The notes beneath the pieces were generated by a model. The model was not told the origin of the DNA. It did not search any database and was given only the letters and a program-made list of their open reading frames with translations. Below, piece after piece: positions 53,399-61,514 of a DNA stretch of 64,000 nt (position 1 is its first letter; every line of letters starts with the position of its first letter). A program made the position numbers and the translations under genes. The DNA comes from CAZSLI01 sp964607705 (GTDB lineage: Bacteria; Actinomycetota; Coriobacteriia; Anaerosomatales; PHET01). The stretch lies in NCBI GenBank assembly GCA_964607705.1, contig CAZSLI010000006.1, positions 1-64,000 on the forward strand, read 5' to 3'.

Positions 53399-56283
53399 TC
53401 GCCGAATCGGCTGGCTATCCGCTCCACAACCACGCTCGCCGGTGCGCGCTCGATGTCAGCTACCGGCAGCGCTGCAAGGAACTCGCGTCCATAGCTCTTG
53501 CCGAGTACTCGGGCGTCCGCGATCACGAGACAACCGGTGTCTGTCGACGACCTGATGAGCCTGCCCGCGGCCTGTTTGAGCTCGATCACCGCCTCCGGCA
53601 GCACGTAGCGTCGCCACGCCACGCGCCCTTCTCGGCACTCCCTCTCCCTGGAGAGGGGATCCGTGGGGCGTCCGAACGGGAGCTTCGGGACGACGACGCA
53701 GCGAAGCGTGTCGCCCTTGGCGTCGAAGCCCTCCCAAAACGACTTGAGCGCGAACAGCGACAGTCGTTCGTCGGCGATGAACTCGTCACGTAGCCGCTTG
53801 GCCGAGGTCCCCCTTCGCTGCATGATCAGGTCGAGGCCCCTCTCTCGCAGGCGCGGCTCGAGTGCCGCATGGAGCCGCTCCATGTCCCGCCGGTTCGTGA
53901 ACAGCGTCAGCACGCTGCCACCCATCGCGAGGTGGACGCCCTCAAGCAGTTGCTCCAAAGCGGGGAGGTAACCCGGCGTATTGGGTTCGCACGCGTCCGT
54001 AGGGACGTAGACCGCCATCTGCCGGCCGAAGTCGTAGCTCGAGGCAAGACGCAGCGCCGACCAGTTCTCGTCGGCCACGCGGTCGAGCCCCACGCTGCGG
54101 GCGAAGTGCTCGAACGAGTCACCCGCGGCGATCGTCGCGGAAGTGAACACGACGCTCTGCACCCGCGGGTACAGGTCATCGGCGAGGACCTCCCCCACGT
54201 CGAGTCGCGACGCGGTCAGCTTCTCGGCATCGACTTGCCGACGCCGGTCGAGGGTCGCCGAGTAGACGAGCGCGCCGTCCTCGCCGTCGACGACGGCCAA
54301 CAGACCGGCGTGCTGGTCCGCGAGCCGGCTGAGCAGACCCGCTAGGTCCGCGCGCGGCTCGTTGAAGTCCGCTCCGTAGGCCTCGAGTGCAGTCATCAGC
54401 TCGCGCGAGCCGGTGATGAGGGCATCCAGCCGCCGGACGAGCGAGCGCCCGGTCGAGTCGACGACACCCCACGGGCCCGTGTTCCGCACCTCGTCGTTGA
54501 CCCAGAGCTCGGCAGCGTCGTAGTCGCTGTCCGACGCGAGCGGCGCGAGATCCTTGATGAAGTCGAACAGCGAGTCGGTCAGTGTGGCCGCTCGCTGGAC
54601 CTCCTCGGACAAGCGCCCGACGAGCGCGACCGTCGAAGCGGCCTGCTCGTCGCTGCGAAGCAGACGCCGCAGGTTGTCGAACAGCCCTCCCCTCCTGCCA
54701 TGGAGCGCGCCGAGCACGACCGAAAGCTCCAGGTGTGTCGCGCCGAGCGTCAACTGCTTGCGCGCCTCACTCTCCGCGGCGTGCGCCTCGTCGACGATCC
54801 AATGCCGTATGGGCGGGAGGATGCCGCCCTGCGCGACCACATCGCGAAAGAGCAGAGCGTGGTTGGTGACCACGACGTGCGCGCTGGATGCCCGCCGCCG
54901 TACGCCATGCAGGTAACAAAGGTGAGGGAAGAAGCGGCAGCGCTTCTTGGTGCAGTCCGCCTGGCTTGCCTGGATGGCCGCGCGAATCTCGCGGCGCCAA
55001 TGCAGGTTCACAGCATCGAGGTCTCCCCAAGACGACTGCGCCGACCATGCGAGAAGCATGGCCACGGCGCCTACCCGCTCGAGGTCTGCCGACGCATCAA
55101 GCTCCATGGCAAGACGCTCGAGCTTGCGGACGCACAGGTAGTGGTCGTAGCCCTTGAGGGCGACGTATCGCAGGTCATCATCGAGCGCCTTCGCGAGCTT
55201 CGGTAGCTCGTGATAAACGAGCTGGTCCATAAGGGCGTTGGTCTTCGTCGCCACCCCGACGCCTATGCCGTTGCGCTGGGCGAACAATGCGCTCGGAACT
55301 AGATAGGCGACCGACTTGCCCACGCCGGTCCCTGCCTCGATCGCCACGTGCGACGACGTCGAGAACGCCGAGAGGACCGCCCTGGCCATCTCCACCTGCT
55401 CGGCCCGCTTCTCGAAGCCGGGGTACATGCGGCCGGCAAGGCCGTCTTCCGAGAACTGAGCGCACACCTCTTCCTCGGCGGGACAGGAGCACATGACCTC
55501 GTCGGCGTCCTCCAGAGCATCCGCGCGGTCCGCCGCGACGCGCTGCCGGCGCACCTCTTTGAGGTCGTAGTGGGCTCCGGGTCGAGCTGCCGCTATCTGA
55601 GCGATGATCTCGCGCTCGGGCCACGAGGCATCCGGTGCGAGTCCTGCGATGCGGCCAAGGACACCGGGCTCAAGGTCCGAGATACCCACTAGCGCGACCC
55701 GCCAGATGCGGCAGAGCGCCTCGACGTCGACGCCCGCCCGATGCGCGGCATCGGTCAGATCAGGCGCGAACGCAGCGGCGAGATCGGTAAGACGGTGACT
55801 GCGCAGCCGAGGTAACCCGATCCGCGCCAGCACCAGGGAGTCGAGCCAGCGGTCGCCGAAGGAGTTTCGACCGGCCACACGCTCGAGGAACGAGCGGTCG
55901 AACGAGGCGTTGTGCGCGACGACGGTCCGCCCGCCTGCAAAGGAGCGCAGCTTCCCCACGACAGCCTCGGCGCATGACTCGCCGGCGATCATGTCGTCAT
56001 CGATACCGGTGAGCTTCGTGATCTCTAGAGGTATGGGGATCAGGGGGTCGATGAGTGCGCTGAAGCGATCGACCACTTCCGGCCCACGCATGATGGCTGC
56101 GGCGACCTCGATGAGCTGGTCTCTGCCTCGGTCATACCCGGTGGTCTCCACGTCCAGGACGCAGTATTCGTCCTCGAAGCCGAATACCGCTTCGCGCGCA
56201 CGGGCGGCGAGCGTGCGGTATCCGGCAGCGACATCTGCGTCGGTGCCCGGTACGAGGATGTTGTCGAGAAGCGGTTCAGTCAC
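53395..56283 (-). CDS. DinG-type helicase fused to a DnaQ-like 3'-5' exonuclease
   Basis: 962 residues. N-terminal DEDDh exonuclease (LDVETTG, VAHNASFD, AHRAGVD; ~35-190), then an XPD/DinG helicase: Walker A EAGTGVGKSVAYL, iron-sulfur Cys residues (YLCVRK and CTKKRCRFFPHLC), DEAH as VDEAHAAE, and later motifs including QAAGRLIR. Unwinds and trims damaged or structured DNA. The exonuclease residues look intact, unlike in some DinG proteins. It converges on the PafB/PafC-like genes. Confidence 0.9.
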   Translation of the reverse strand: MTEPLLDNILVPGTDADVAAGYRTLAARAREAVFGFEDEYCVLDVETTGYDRGRDQLIEVAAAIMRGPEVVDRFSALIDPLIPIPLEITKLTGIDDDMIAGESCAEAVVGKLRSFAGGRTVVAHNASFDRSFLERVAGRNSFGDRWLDSLVLARIGLPRLRSHRLTDLAAAFAPDLTDAAHRAGVDVEALCRIWRVALVGISDLEPGVLGRIAGLAPDASWPEREIIAQIAAARPGAHYDLKEVRRQRVAADRADALEDADEVMCSCPAEEEVCAQFSEDGLAGRMYPGFEKRAEQVEMARAVLSAFSTSSHVAIEAGTGVGKSVAYLVPSALFAQRNGIGVGVATKTNALMDQLVYHELPKLAKALDDDLRYVALKGYDHYLCVRKLERLAMELDASADLERVGAVAMLLAWSAQSSWGDLDAVNLHWRREIRAAIQASQADCTKKRCRFFPHLCYLHGVRRRASSAHVVVTNHALLFRDVVAQGGILPPIRHWIVDEAHAAESEARKQLTLGATHLELSVVLGALHGRRGGLFDNLRRLLRSDEQAASTVALVGRLSEEVQRAATLTDSLFDFIKDLAPLASDSDYDAAELWVNDEVRNTGPWGVVDSTGRSLVRRLDALITGSRELMTALEAYGADFNEPRADLAGLLSRLADQHAGLLAVVDGEDGALVYSATLDRRRQVDAEKLTASRLDVGEVLADDLYPRVQSVVFTSATIAAGDSFEHFARSVGLDRVADENWSALRLASSYDFGRQMAVYVPTDACEPNTPGYLPALEQLLEGVHLAMGGSVLTLFTNRRDMERLHAALEPRLRERGLDLIMQRRGTSAKRLRDEFIADERLSLFALKSFWEGFDAKGDTLRCVVVPKLPFGRPTDPLSRERECREGRVAWRRYVLPEAVIELKQAAGRLIRSSTDTGCLVIADARVLGKSYGREFLAALPVADIERAPASVVVERIASRFGD

Positions 56284-56325
56284 CGTGACACCGTAGCACT
56301 AGCCTCTGACTCCTCGCGGACGCAA

Positions 56326-56351
56326 GAACGGCCGCCCGAAGGCGGCCGTTC
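56326..56351 (-). terminator. Terminator between dinG-like and 56381 genes
   Basis: GAACGGCCGCC and GGCGGCCGTTC form an 11-base-pair stem with CGAA loop. On the minus strand TTGCGTCC follows. Confidence 0.8.
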
Positions 56352-56380
56352 ATCGTTGATGACTCCGTGTGCCGCGAGGG

Positions 56381-56926
56381 CTACTTCATGCCCGTGACGG
56401 CCTTGCTCTGGACGAGCCAGGCGCCGTTGTCGCCCTTGACGAACGTCCAGGTGTTCTCGAAGGTGCCGTACTGGCCAGTGACCTGCTCGGCCTTGACCGA
56501 CGCCTTGTCGCCCTGGGCAGTCGCGCCCGCCATCTTGAAGCTCTTGATGCCGTAGCCGCTGACCTGCTCCTTCAGAGCGTCAGGCGAGTTGCCCACCTTC
56601 TTGTCGGCGGGAAGCATGTCGAACGCCTTCTTCCACTCGCCGTCCTGGCACGCTTGGTAATACGCCTTCACGTAGGCCTCGGGCTCGGTACCCTTGGGGA
56701 CCTGGGTGGCCTGCTTGGGGTCGAACGCGGCGGCCTCGCCAGCGCTCTGTCCCGCCGTACCACCTGAAGCAGCCGGCGTCGTGGCGGGCTGCTCGCTCAC
56801 CGTCGGTGCCGGGACTGCCGTGTTCTGCTGGTAGATAAGCACGCCGATGATCCCAGCGAGGAGCGCTGCGACGATCGCAAGGCCGATGACCAGCGTCTGC
56901 TGGCTGTTGTGCGTCTGCTCGGACAT
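56381..56926 (-). CDS. Anchored extracytoplasmic protein of unknown function
   Basis: 181 residues from ATG 56926 with AAGGGAAG upstream. N-terminal helix (~12-32), a Pro/Ser/Ala/Gly linker (~33-70), and a ~110-residue domain with YVKAYYQACQDGEWKKAFDMLP and a closing WTFVKGDNGAWLVQ segment, an NTF2-like or DUF4878-like alpha/beta pattern. Similar closing motifs appear in the protein at 11650. Function unknown. Confidence 0.6.
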   Translation of the reverse strand: MSEQTHNSQQTLVIGLAIVAALLAGIIGVLIYQQNTAVPAPTVSEQPATTPAASGGTAGQSAGEAAAFDPKQATQVPKGTEPEAYVKAYYQACQDGEWKKAFDMLPADKKVGNSPDALKEQVSGYGIKSFKMAGATAQGDKASVKAEQVTGQYGTFENTWTFVKGDNGAWLVQSKAVTGMK

Positions 56927-57092
56927 TCGCTTCCCTTCTATGCCTGCCTGAACGAGCGCGAATTTGCGCCCGCACAGCATACCCTCAGCGTCCTCTGTGC
57001 GTGAAGCCGATGCATGCTGCACTTCAACGCCACGAAGTGAGCGAATCGCACGCCAACCGCATGGCAGGGGCGCGTGTCCTTACCGGGTCGGC

Positions 57093-57098
57093 TAGAAT
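57093..57098 (+). promoter_or_regulatory. Probable -10 of a leaderless sdaAB transcript
   Basis: TAGAAT ends 7 bases before the ATG of sdaAB, with no Shine-Dalgarno sequence between, so transcription would begin at the start codon. The same spacing is seen before cca. Confidence 0.4.
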
Positions 57099-57105
57099 CG
57101 AGCGC

Positions 57106-57777
57106 ATGGCACGCACGAGAAGCGTCTTCGACATAGTGGGTCCCGTGATGATCGGGCCCAGCTCGAGCCATACCGCAGGCGCCGTTCGTCTTGGCGCGCT
57201 AGCGCGGGCGGTCTTCGGCGGCCCGCCGGCCAAAGCGACAGTCCGCCTGCACGGCTCCTTTGCCTCGACCGGCCTCGGTCACGGCACCGACGTCGCGCTG
57301 GTCGCCGGGCTCCTGGGCTTCGCGCCGGACGACGCGCGGATTCGCGATGCCTTCACCGAAGCCAAGACAGCCGGCCTTCAGGTCGAGTTCGCCGAGGAAG
57401 ATCTCGGGGAGGTCCACCCCAACACGGCGCTCTTCGAGCTCGAGTCCGATGACGGGCGTCGCATGTGCGTGCGCGGATCGTCTCTCGGTGGCGGCGCGGT
57501 CGTCGTGGACGAGATCGACGGCTTCGAGGTCGAGATATCAGGCGAGCTGCCGGTGCTGCTCGTCGTGCACCAGGACCGCCCGGGCGAGATCGCCGCGGTG
57601 ACAGGCATCCTCGCCGAATCCGGCGCGAACGTGGCCTCGATGCAGGTGTCACGCGAGAAGCGGGGCGCTCGAGCCCTCATGATCATCGAGACTGACGGCG
57701 AGATCGACCGGGTAACCGCCGAGCGAGTAGCTGTGCAGCCCGGCGTGAACCAGGTCCGCCGAGTGGCGGCCGTCTAG
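57106..57777 (+). CDS. sdaAB: L-serine dehydratase beta subunit SdaAB
   Basis: 223 residues from ATG 57106. N-terminal SVFDIVGPVMIGPSSSHTAGA with SSSHTAG for the substrate, ending in an ACT domain (VVHQDRPGEIAAVTGILAESG). Works with the iron-sulfur alpha subunit (60403-61269) to deaminate serine to pyruvate. The two subunit genes are separated here by the feo cluster on the other strand. Its stop shares CTAG with the convergent small Cys-rich gene. Confidence 0.94.
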   Translation: MARTRSVFDIVGPVMIGPSSSHTAGAVRLGALARAVFGGPPAKATVRLHGSFASTGLGHGTDVALVAGLLGFAPDDARIRDAFTEAKTAGLQVEFAEEDLGEVHPNTALFELESDDGRRMCVRGSSLGGGAVVVDEIDGFEVEISGELPVLLVVHQDRPGEIAAVTGILAESGANVASMQVSREKRGARALMIIETDGEIDRVTAERVAVQPGVNQVRRVAAV

Positions 57778-57989
57778 CGCTCCAGCGGCGTGCCGGGGTG
57801 CTCGTCGTCTTCGCGCGCCTCATCGCTCGGACGCTCCCCCGGCCTCAACTGCTCGCGCTCACACGACGAGTGTGACCCGCAGAACGTACACGACCCGGTG
57901 CAACCTATGATCTTGAGCGTGTTGCAGCGCGGGCACCGGATCTCGTTCGACTCGAGCCCGCATGACGGGCACGTGGGCAGGACGGCCAT
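57774..57989 (-). CDS. 71-residue Cys-rich protein in the feo operon
   Basis: ATG at 57989 lies two bases after the feoB stop, so it is coupled. Seven or more Cys: CPSC, CPRC, GCTGSCTFCGSHSSC, then a Pro/Glu-rich tail. It looks like a double zinc ribbon or iron-sulfur protein. FeoC of other operons is also small and Cys-bearing, but the fold here differs. A role in FeoB control is inferred from position only. Confidence 0.6.
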   Translation of the reverse strand: MAVLPTCPSCGLESNEIRCPRCNTLKIIGCTGSCTFCGSHSSCEREQLRPGERPSDEAREDDEHPGTPLER

Positions 57990-57991
57990 CG

Positions 57992-59908
57992 TTACGCCAC
58001 CCCTATCAGGTTGAGCAGGCGCCACACGAGTCCGCCAACGAGGAATGCGAGCGCCACCGAGCCGGCGAACAGGCCGACGAAGTAGCGGGTGCCGCGTTCC
58101 TTGAGAATGACCATCGCCGACGCTATGCACGGCACGAACAGGGTGATCGTGATCATCGCGACCAGCAACTGGGCGTCCGAGAGGTTCATCTTGAAGAAGC
58201 CCGCGGCGCCGAAGTCCCGGCGCACGAAGCCCATCACGAACGCGGTCGCCGACTCAGCCGGCAGACCCAGCCACCCCACGGTCAGCGGCATGGCCACCTT
58301 GATGAGCCGGTCCAGTACGCCGAGAACCTGCAGTATCGAGATGATGGCGGCGCCGATGATGAAGAAGATCGTGACTTCCTTCATGAAGTGCCAGACCTTT
58401 GTGAGGCTCTTCCGGAGGACGTTATCGAGCCGCGGCACACGCAGGGACGGCAGGTCGATGAGCAGGTCCGTGGACTGCCCCGGCACCAGCCGGTTGAGGA
58501 CCGTGCCCACGACGCCGAACACGAGCACCAGGAAGCCAAGGTAGGCCGCCGAGTACCACGCCCCGGTCTTCGCCATCAGCGCCGTGATGACCGCGATCTG
58601 GGCCGAGCATGGGACCGCGATCGCCATCAGCGCCGTCGCAATGAAGCGCTCGCGCTTGCTGCCGAGGATCCGCGTCGTGAGCGTGCCCATGGTCACGCAC
58701 CCGAGACCGAGGATGAGCGGGATGATCGCCCGGCCATTGAGCCCGACCGAGGTCAGTGAGCGATCGGCCAGGGCGGCGATCCTCGGCAGGTAGCCCGAGT
58801 CCTCGAGCAGAGAGAGCAGCAGGTAGAAGCCGAGAACGAGCGGCAGGATGACCGCAAGCAGGTAAGTGGGGGTCATCGTGAGGACGCCGAATTCGCCGGC
58901 AAGGATGGTGTAGATGGCGCCGCCGGGCGGGAAGACGGTGCCCACCACGCGCTCCACGAACGGCACCCAGTAGGTGTTCATGATGCCGTTCTCGAGCAAG
59001 CCGACAAGCCCGCCAGCGATCCACTGGCCGAGCACGACCCACATCAGGTACAACAGGCCGAACAGCATGGGAATGCCGGTCAGCGGGTGCATCATCCACT
59101 GGCTCAGGCGTGCCGAGAAGCTTGCCCCTTGGGTCGTCTCGGTGATGATGTGGCCGGAGATGTCGTTCACGCGCACGCGGCGGCGCAAGTAGATGGTGTC
59201 ACGCTGGTCGCCGGGGGTCAGGCCGTGGCGCTCGCTGATGACCGCGTCGCCTTCGAGCACCATGAGCGCCTCGGCACGAGAGCCCACGCGCTCCGCCATC
59301 TCGCTGATCTCCGGCTCCAGATCGTGGTCGCCATGGCCGGTCCGCGCGTTGGGGATGGCGGCCTTGAGCTCGTCGAAGCCCTTGCCCTCGACCGCGACCG
59401 TCTCGATGACCGGCACGCCGAGAAGGTCCTCAAGCAGATCGCGGTCGATCGCGACGCCTCGCCTGCGCGCCTCGTCGGCCATATTGAGCGCCACGACCAT
59501 GCGCTTGCCCATGTCGACGAGCTGAAGCGTCAAGAACAGGTCGCGTTCAAGGTGTACGGCGTCGACTACGTTCACGACGACGTCACCCGTGAGGATGATG
59601 TCACGCGCGACGGTCTCTTCGTCGTTGAAGCTCGAGACGCCGTAGACACCGGGGGTGTCGACGACGTCGATCTCACCGAAGCGACCGCGGGTGAGCTCGA
59701 CCGTCGTGCCCGGGAAGTTGCTGACGTCGACGTAGGTGCCGGTCAGCGCCGCGAACACCACGGACTTGCCCACGTTCGGGTTACCTGCGAGTACGACCGT
59801 GTCGACGCCCTCGCGCGCCGCCGTGCCGGTGGGCAGGCAGTGGCAGTTGGGATCGAACGTGCTCGAGGTATCTTCGGCCCGTGGGGCCTTAGAGGAAGAC
59901 GCCGTCAT
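57992..59908 (-). CDS. feoB: Ferrous iron transporter FeoB
   Basis: 638 residues from ATG 59908 with AGGAG 7 bases upstream. An N-terminal HCLPTG segment with two Cys, the G domain (GNPNVGKS, FPGTT, DTPGVY, NMADE), a helical spacer, then the transporter region with GLGCVT, AVPCSAQ, RRDFGAAG and TLFVPCIAS, Cys residues likely along the iron path. Imports Fe(II) in anaerobic or reducing settings. Confidence 0.95.
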   Translation of the reverse strand: MTASSSKAPRAEDTSSTFDPNCHCLPTGTAAREGVDTVVLAGNPNVGKSVVFAALTGTYVDVSNFPGTTVELTRGRFGEIDVVDTPGVYGVSSFNDEETVARDIILTGDVVVNVVDAVHLERDLFLTLQLVDMGKRMVVALNMADEARRRGVAIDRDLLEDLLGVPVIETVAVEGKGFDELKAAIPNARTGHGDHDLEPEISEMAERVGSRAEALMVLEGDAVISERHGLTPGDQRDTIYLRRRVRVNDISGHIITETTQGASFSARLSQWMMHPLTGIPMLFGLLYLMWVVLGQWIAGGLVGLLENGIMNTYWVPFVERVVGTVFPPGGAIYTILAGEFGVLTMTPTYLLAVILPLVLGFYLLLSLLEDSGYLPRIAALADRSLTSVGLNGRAIIPLILGLGCVTMGTLTTRILGSKRERFIATALMAIAVPCSAQIAVITALMAKTGAWYSAAYLGFLVLVFGVVGTVLNRLVPGQSTDLLIDLPSLRVPRLDNVLRKSLTKVWHFMKEVTIFFIIGAAIISILQVLGVLDRLIKVAMPLTVGWLGLPAESATAFVMGFVRRDFGAAGFFKMNLSDAQLLVAMITITLFVPCIASAMVILKERGTRYFVGLFAGSVALAFLVGGLVWRLLNLIGVA

Positions 59909-59940
59909 TTGAGAACTCCTGATTGTGAGGGGTGACGCTG

Positions 59941-60243
59941 TTACTCGGCCGCGGCACCATCGTGGTGATGTCCGTGGTGGCGCTTGCGGACCTGGATCCG
60001 TTCGGCGAGCGAGCGGCCCACCGCGATCTCCTGGCGGCCACTCTTCACGACCACGGGGCCGGCCGGGATACGCGTGATGCATTCGATGCACGCACCCTCG
60101 GACATGCCGAAGCGCATCGCCTGGATGCGGGCGTGTTCGTCGTCGACGGCGACTACCTCGATGTGCTCGCCTTTGCGAACGGCGGCGAGCGAGCACAATT
60201 CGCAGGTCGCCGGGTCTATCGCGGGTCGCTTCTGGGCGAACAT
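59941..60243 (-). CDS. feoA: Ferrous iron transport protein FeoA with His-rich tail
   Basis: 100 residues from ATG 60243 (a GTG four codons upstream is possible). SH3-like FeoA domain (RFGMSEGACIECI, VVVKSGRQEIAVGRSLAERI), preceded by a CELC motif, followed by RKRHHGHHHDG, a His cluster that could bind iron or another metal. Works with FeoB, 32 bases downstream. Confidence 0.92.
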   Translation of the reverse strand: MFAQKRPAIDPATCELCSLAAVRKGEHIEVVAVDDEHARIQAMRFGMSEGACIECITRIPAGPVVVKSGRQEIAVGRSLAERIQVRKRHHGHHHDGAAAE

Positions 60244-60271
60244 GGTGCCTCGCACTTCTCTTGAGCAGCCG

Positions 60272-60289
60272 ACTTAGTATGTACTAAGT
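60272..60289. promoter_or_regulatory. ACTTAGTA-TG-TACTAAGT palindrome, likely metal-repressor operator
   Basis: Perfect 8-base dyad just downstream of the feoA promoter, at about +8 to +25. Sequence and position resemble sites of DtxR/MntR-type or similar iron or manganese repressors. Confidence 0.7.
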
Positions 60290-60303
60290 ACCGGTGTACG
60301 CAG

Positions 60304-60332
60304 ATACTATGCCGTCTTTGGCGCGCAGTCAA
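60304..60332 (-). promoter_or_regulatory. feoA promoter
   Basis: TTGACT (60332-60327), 17 bases, TAGTAT (60309-60304) on the minus strand, a near-consensus vegetative promoter. The expected start near 60297 lies just before the palindrome, so a bound repressor would block it. Confidence 0.75.
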
Positions 60333-60402
60333 TAATCATCACCGATCAGGTAGGGAATACGCTGCGCTACACTCGGCGTCGAACCGACGAGAAGGAACCT
60401 CC

Positions 60403-61269
60403 ATGGCATACGCATCGTTCTCAGACCTGGCACAAGCTGCCGAGGAGCACGGCTCGCTCGGGGCCGCCGCGCTCGCTCTGGAAGCCGAGGAGTCGGCTCT
60501 GCCGGCCGAGGCGCTGCGAGCCCGCATGCGCGAGACTCTGGAGGTCATGCGCGACGCCGTGGCGCTCGGGCGTTCGGGCGAAGCACGCTCGCGATCGGGT
60601 CTCACCGGCGGCGATGCCGCGCTGCTTGCGGCCTCCTCGGCGGGGCCGGTGGGCGGGTTGTTCTCGCGGACTATCGCGGCCGCCCTTGCGACGGCCGAAG
60701 TGAACGCCGCGATGGGTCGCATCGTCGCGGCCCCCACCGGTGGTGCCTCCGGAGTGCTCCCCGCTGTCGTGCTGTGCGTCGGCGAGCGCTGCGCCGCCGA
60801 TGACGACGCGCTGATCGACGCGCTCTTCGCCGCAGCGGGGATCGGCGGCGTCTTCGCGGCGCGCGCCACGCTCTCAGGCGCCGCCGGCGGCTGCCAGGCC
60901 GAGATCGGCAGCGGCGCCGCGATGGCCGCGGCAGCCGGCGTGCAGCTTTGTGGCGGCTCCCCGGCACAGAGCGGTCACGCCGCGTCGCTCGCGATGCAGG
61001 GGCTTCTCGGGCTCGTCTGCGATCCGGTGGGCGGACTGGTGGAGGTTCCGTGCGTGCATCGCAATGGAACCGGCGCCGCCGTCGCCCTCTCGGCTATAGA
61101 GATGGCGCTTGCCGGGATCACCTTCCCCATCCCACTCGATGAAGTCGTCGATGCGGCCGCTCACGTCGGCCGCTCTCTGCCGCCCTCGTTGCGCGAGACC
61201 GCGCTGGGCGGGCTGGCCGTCACGCCGGCGGGACGTCGCCTCGGCGAGAAGGCGCTGCGCAAGGACTGA
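60403..61269 (+). CDS. sdaAA: L-serine dehydratase alpha subunit SdaAA, iron-sulfur
   Basis: 288 residues, with AGAAGGA upstream. Carries the 4Fe-4S site Cys residues (GGCQAEIG, LVCDPVGG and VEVPCVHRN) and the family's APTGGASGVLP and GGSPAQSGHAAS segments. Partner of SdaAB (57106-57777). Requires an iron-sulfur cluster, which fits the neighbouring iron uptake genes. Confidence 0.93.
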   Translation: MAYASFSDLAQAAEEHGSLGAAALALEAEESALPAEALRARMRETLEVMRDAVALGRSGEARSRSGLTGGDAALLAASSAGPVGGLFSRTIAAALATAEVNAAMGRIVAAPTGGASGVLPAVVLCVGERCAADDDALIDALFAAAGIGGVFAARATLSGAAGGCQAEIGSGAAMAAAAGVQLCGGSPAQSGHAASLAMQGLLGLVCDPVGGLVEVPCVHRNGTGAAVALSAIEMALAGITFPIPLDEVVDAAAHVGRSLPPSLRETALGGLAVTPAGRRLGEKALRKD

Positions 61270-61360
61270 CCGACCACCGGTCCGGCACCAGCTCCCCGGC
61301 GCACCCGCGCCCGCGCCCTGTTTGCGGCTGCTTCCTCCCTGCGGTACCTTCACAGGGTCA

Positions 61361-61498
61361 GAGGGGAGTAGCGACCCGGCCATGAGGGACCCCGGCCGGG
61401 TGGGTTGGGCCGACATCCCCGGGCCTCGAGCCCCGGCCCCTCCCGCGCCTATGCGACCGCGAGACCTCTGGTGGAGAGATAGCCACCAGGGGTCTTTT
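61361..61498 (+). promoter_or_regulatory. yybP-ykoY manganese riboswitch with terminator
   Basis: Starts at GAGGGGAGTAGCG and closes with GCGAGACCT, the two conserved strands of the Mn(II)-sensing motif, with a GC-rich helix between. GACCTCTGGTGG (61463-61474) pairs with CCACCAGGGGTC (61483-61494) and TTTT follows: a terminator that overlaps the aptamer's 3' strand. Mn(II) binding would favour read-through into the ATPase gene. Confidence 0.9.
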
Positions 61499-61514
61499 GC
61501 ATTCAGGAGGCGCA

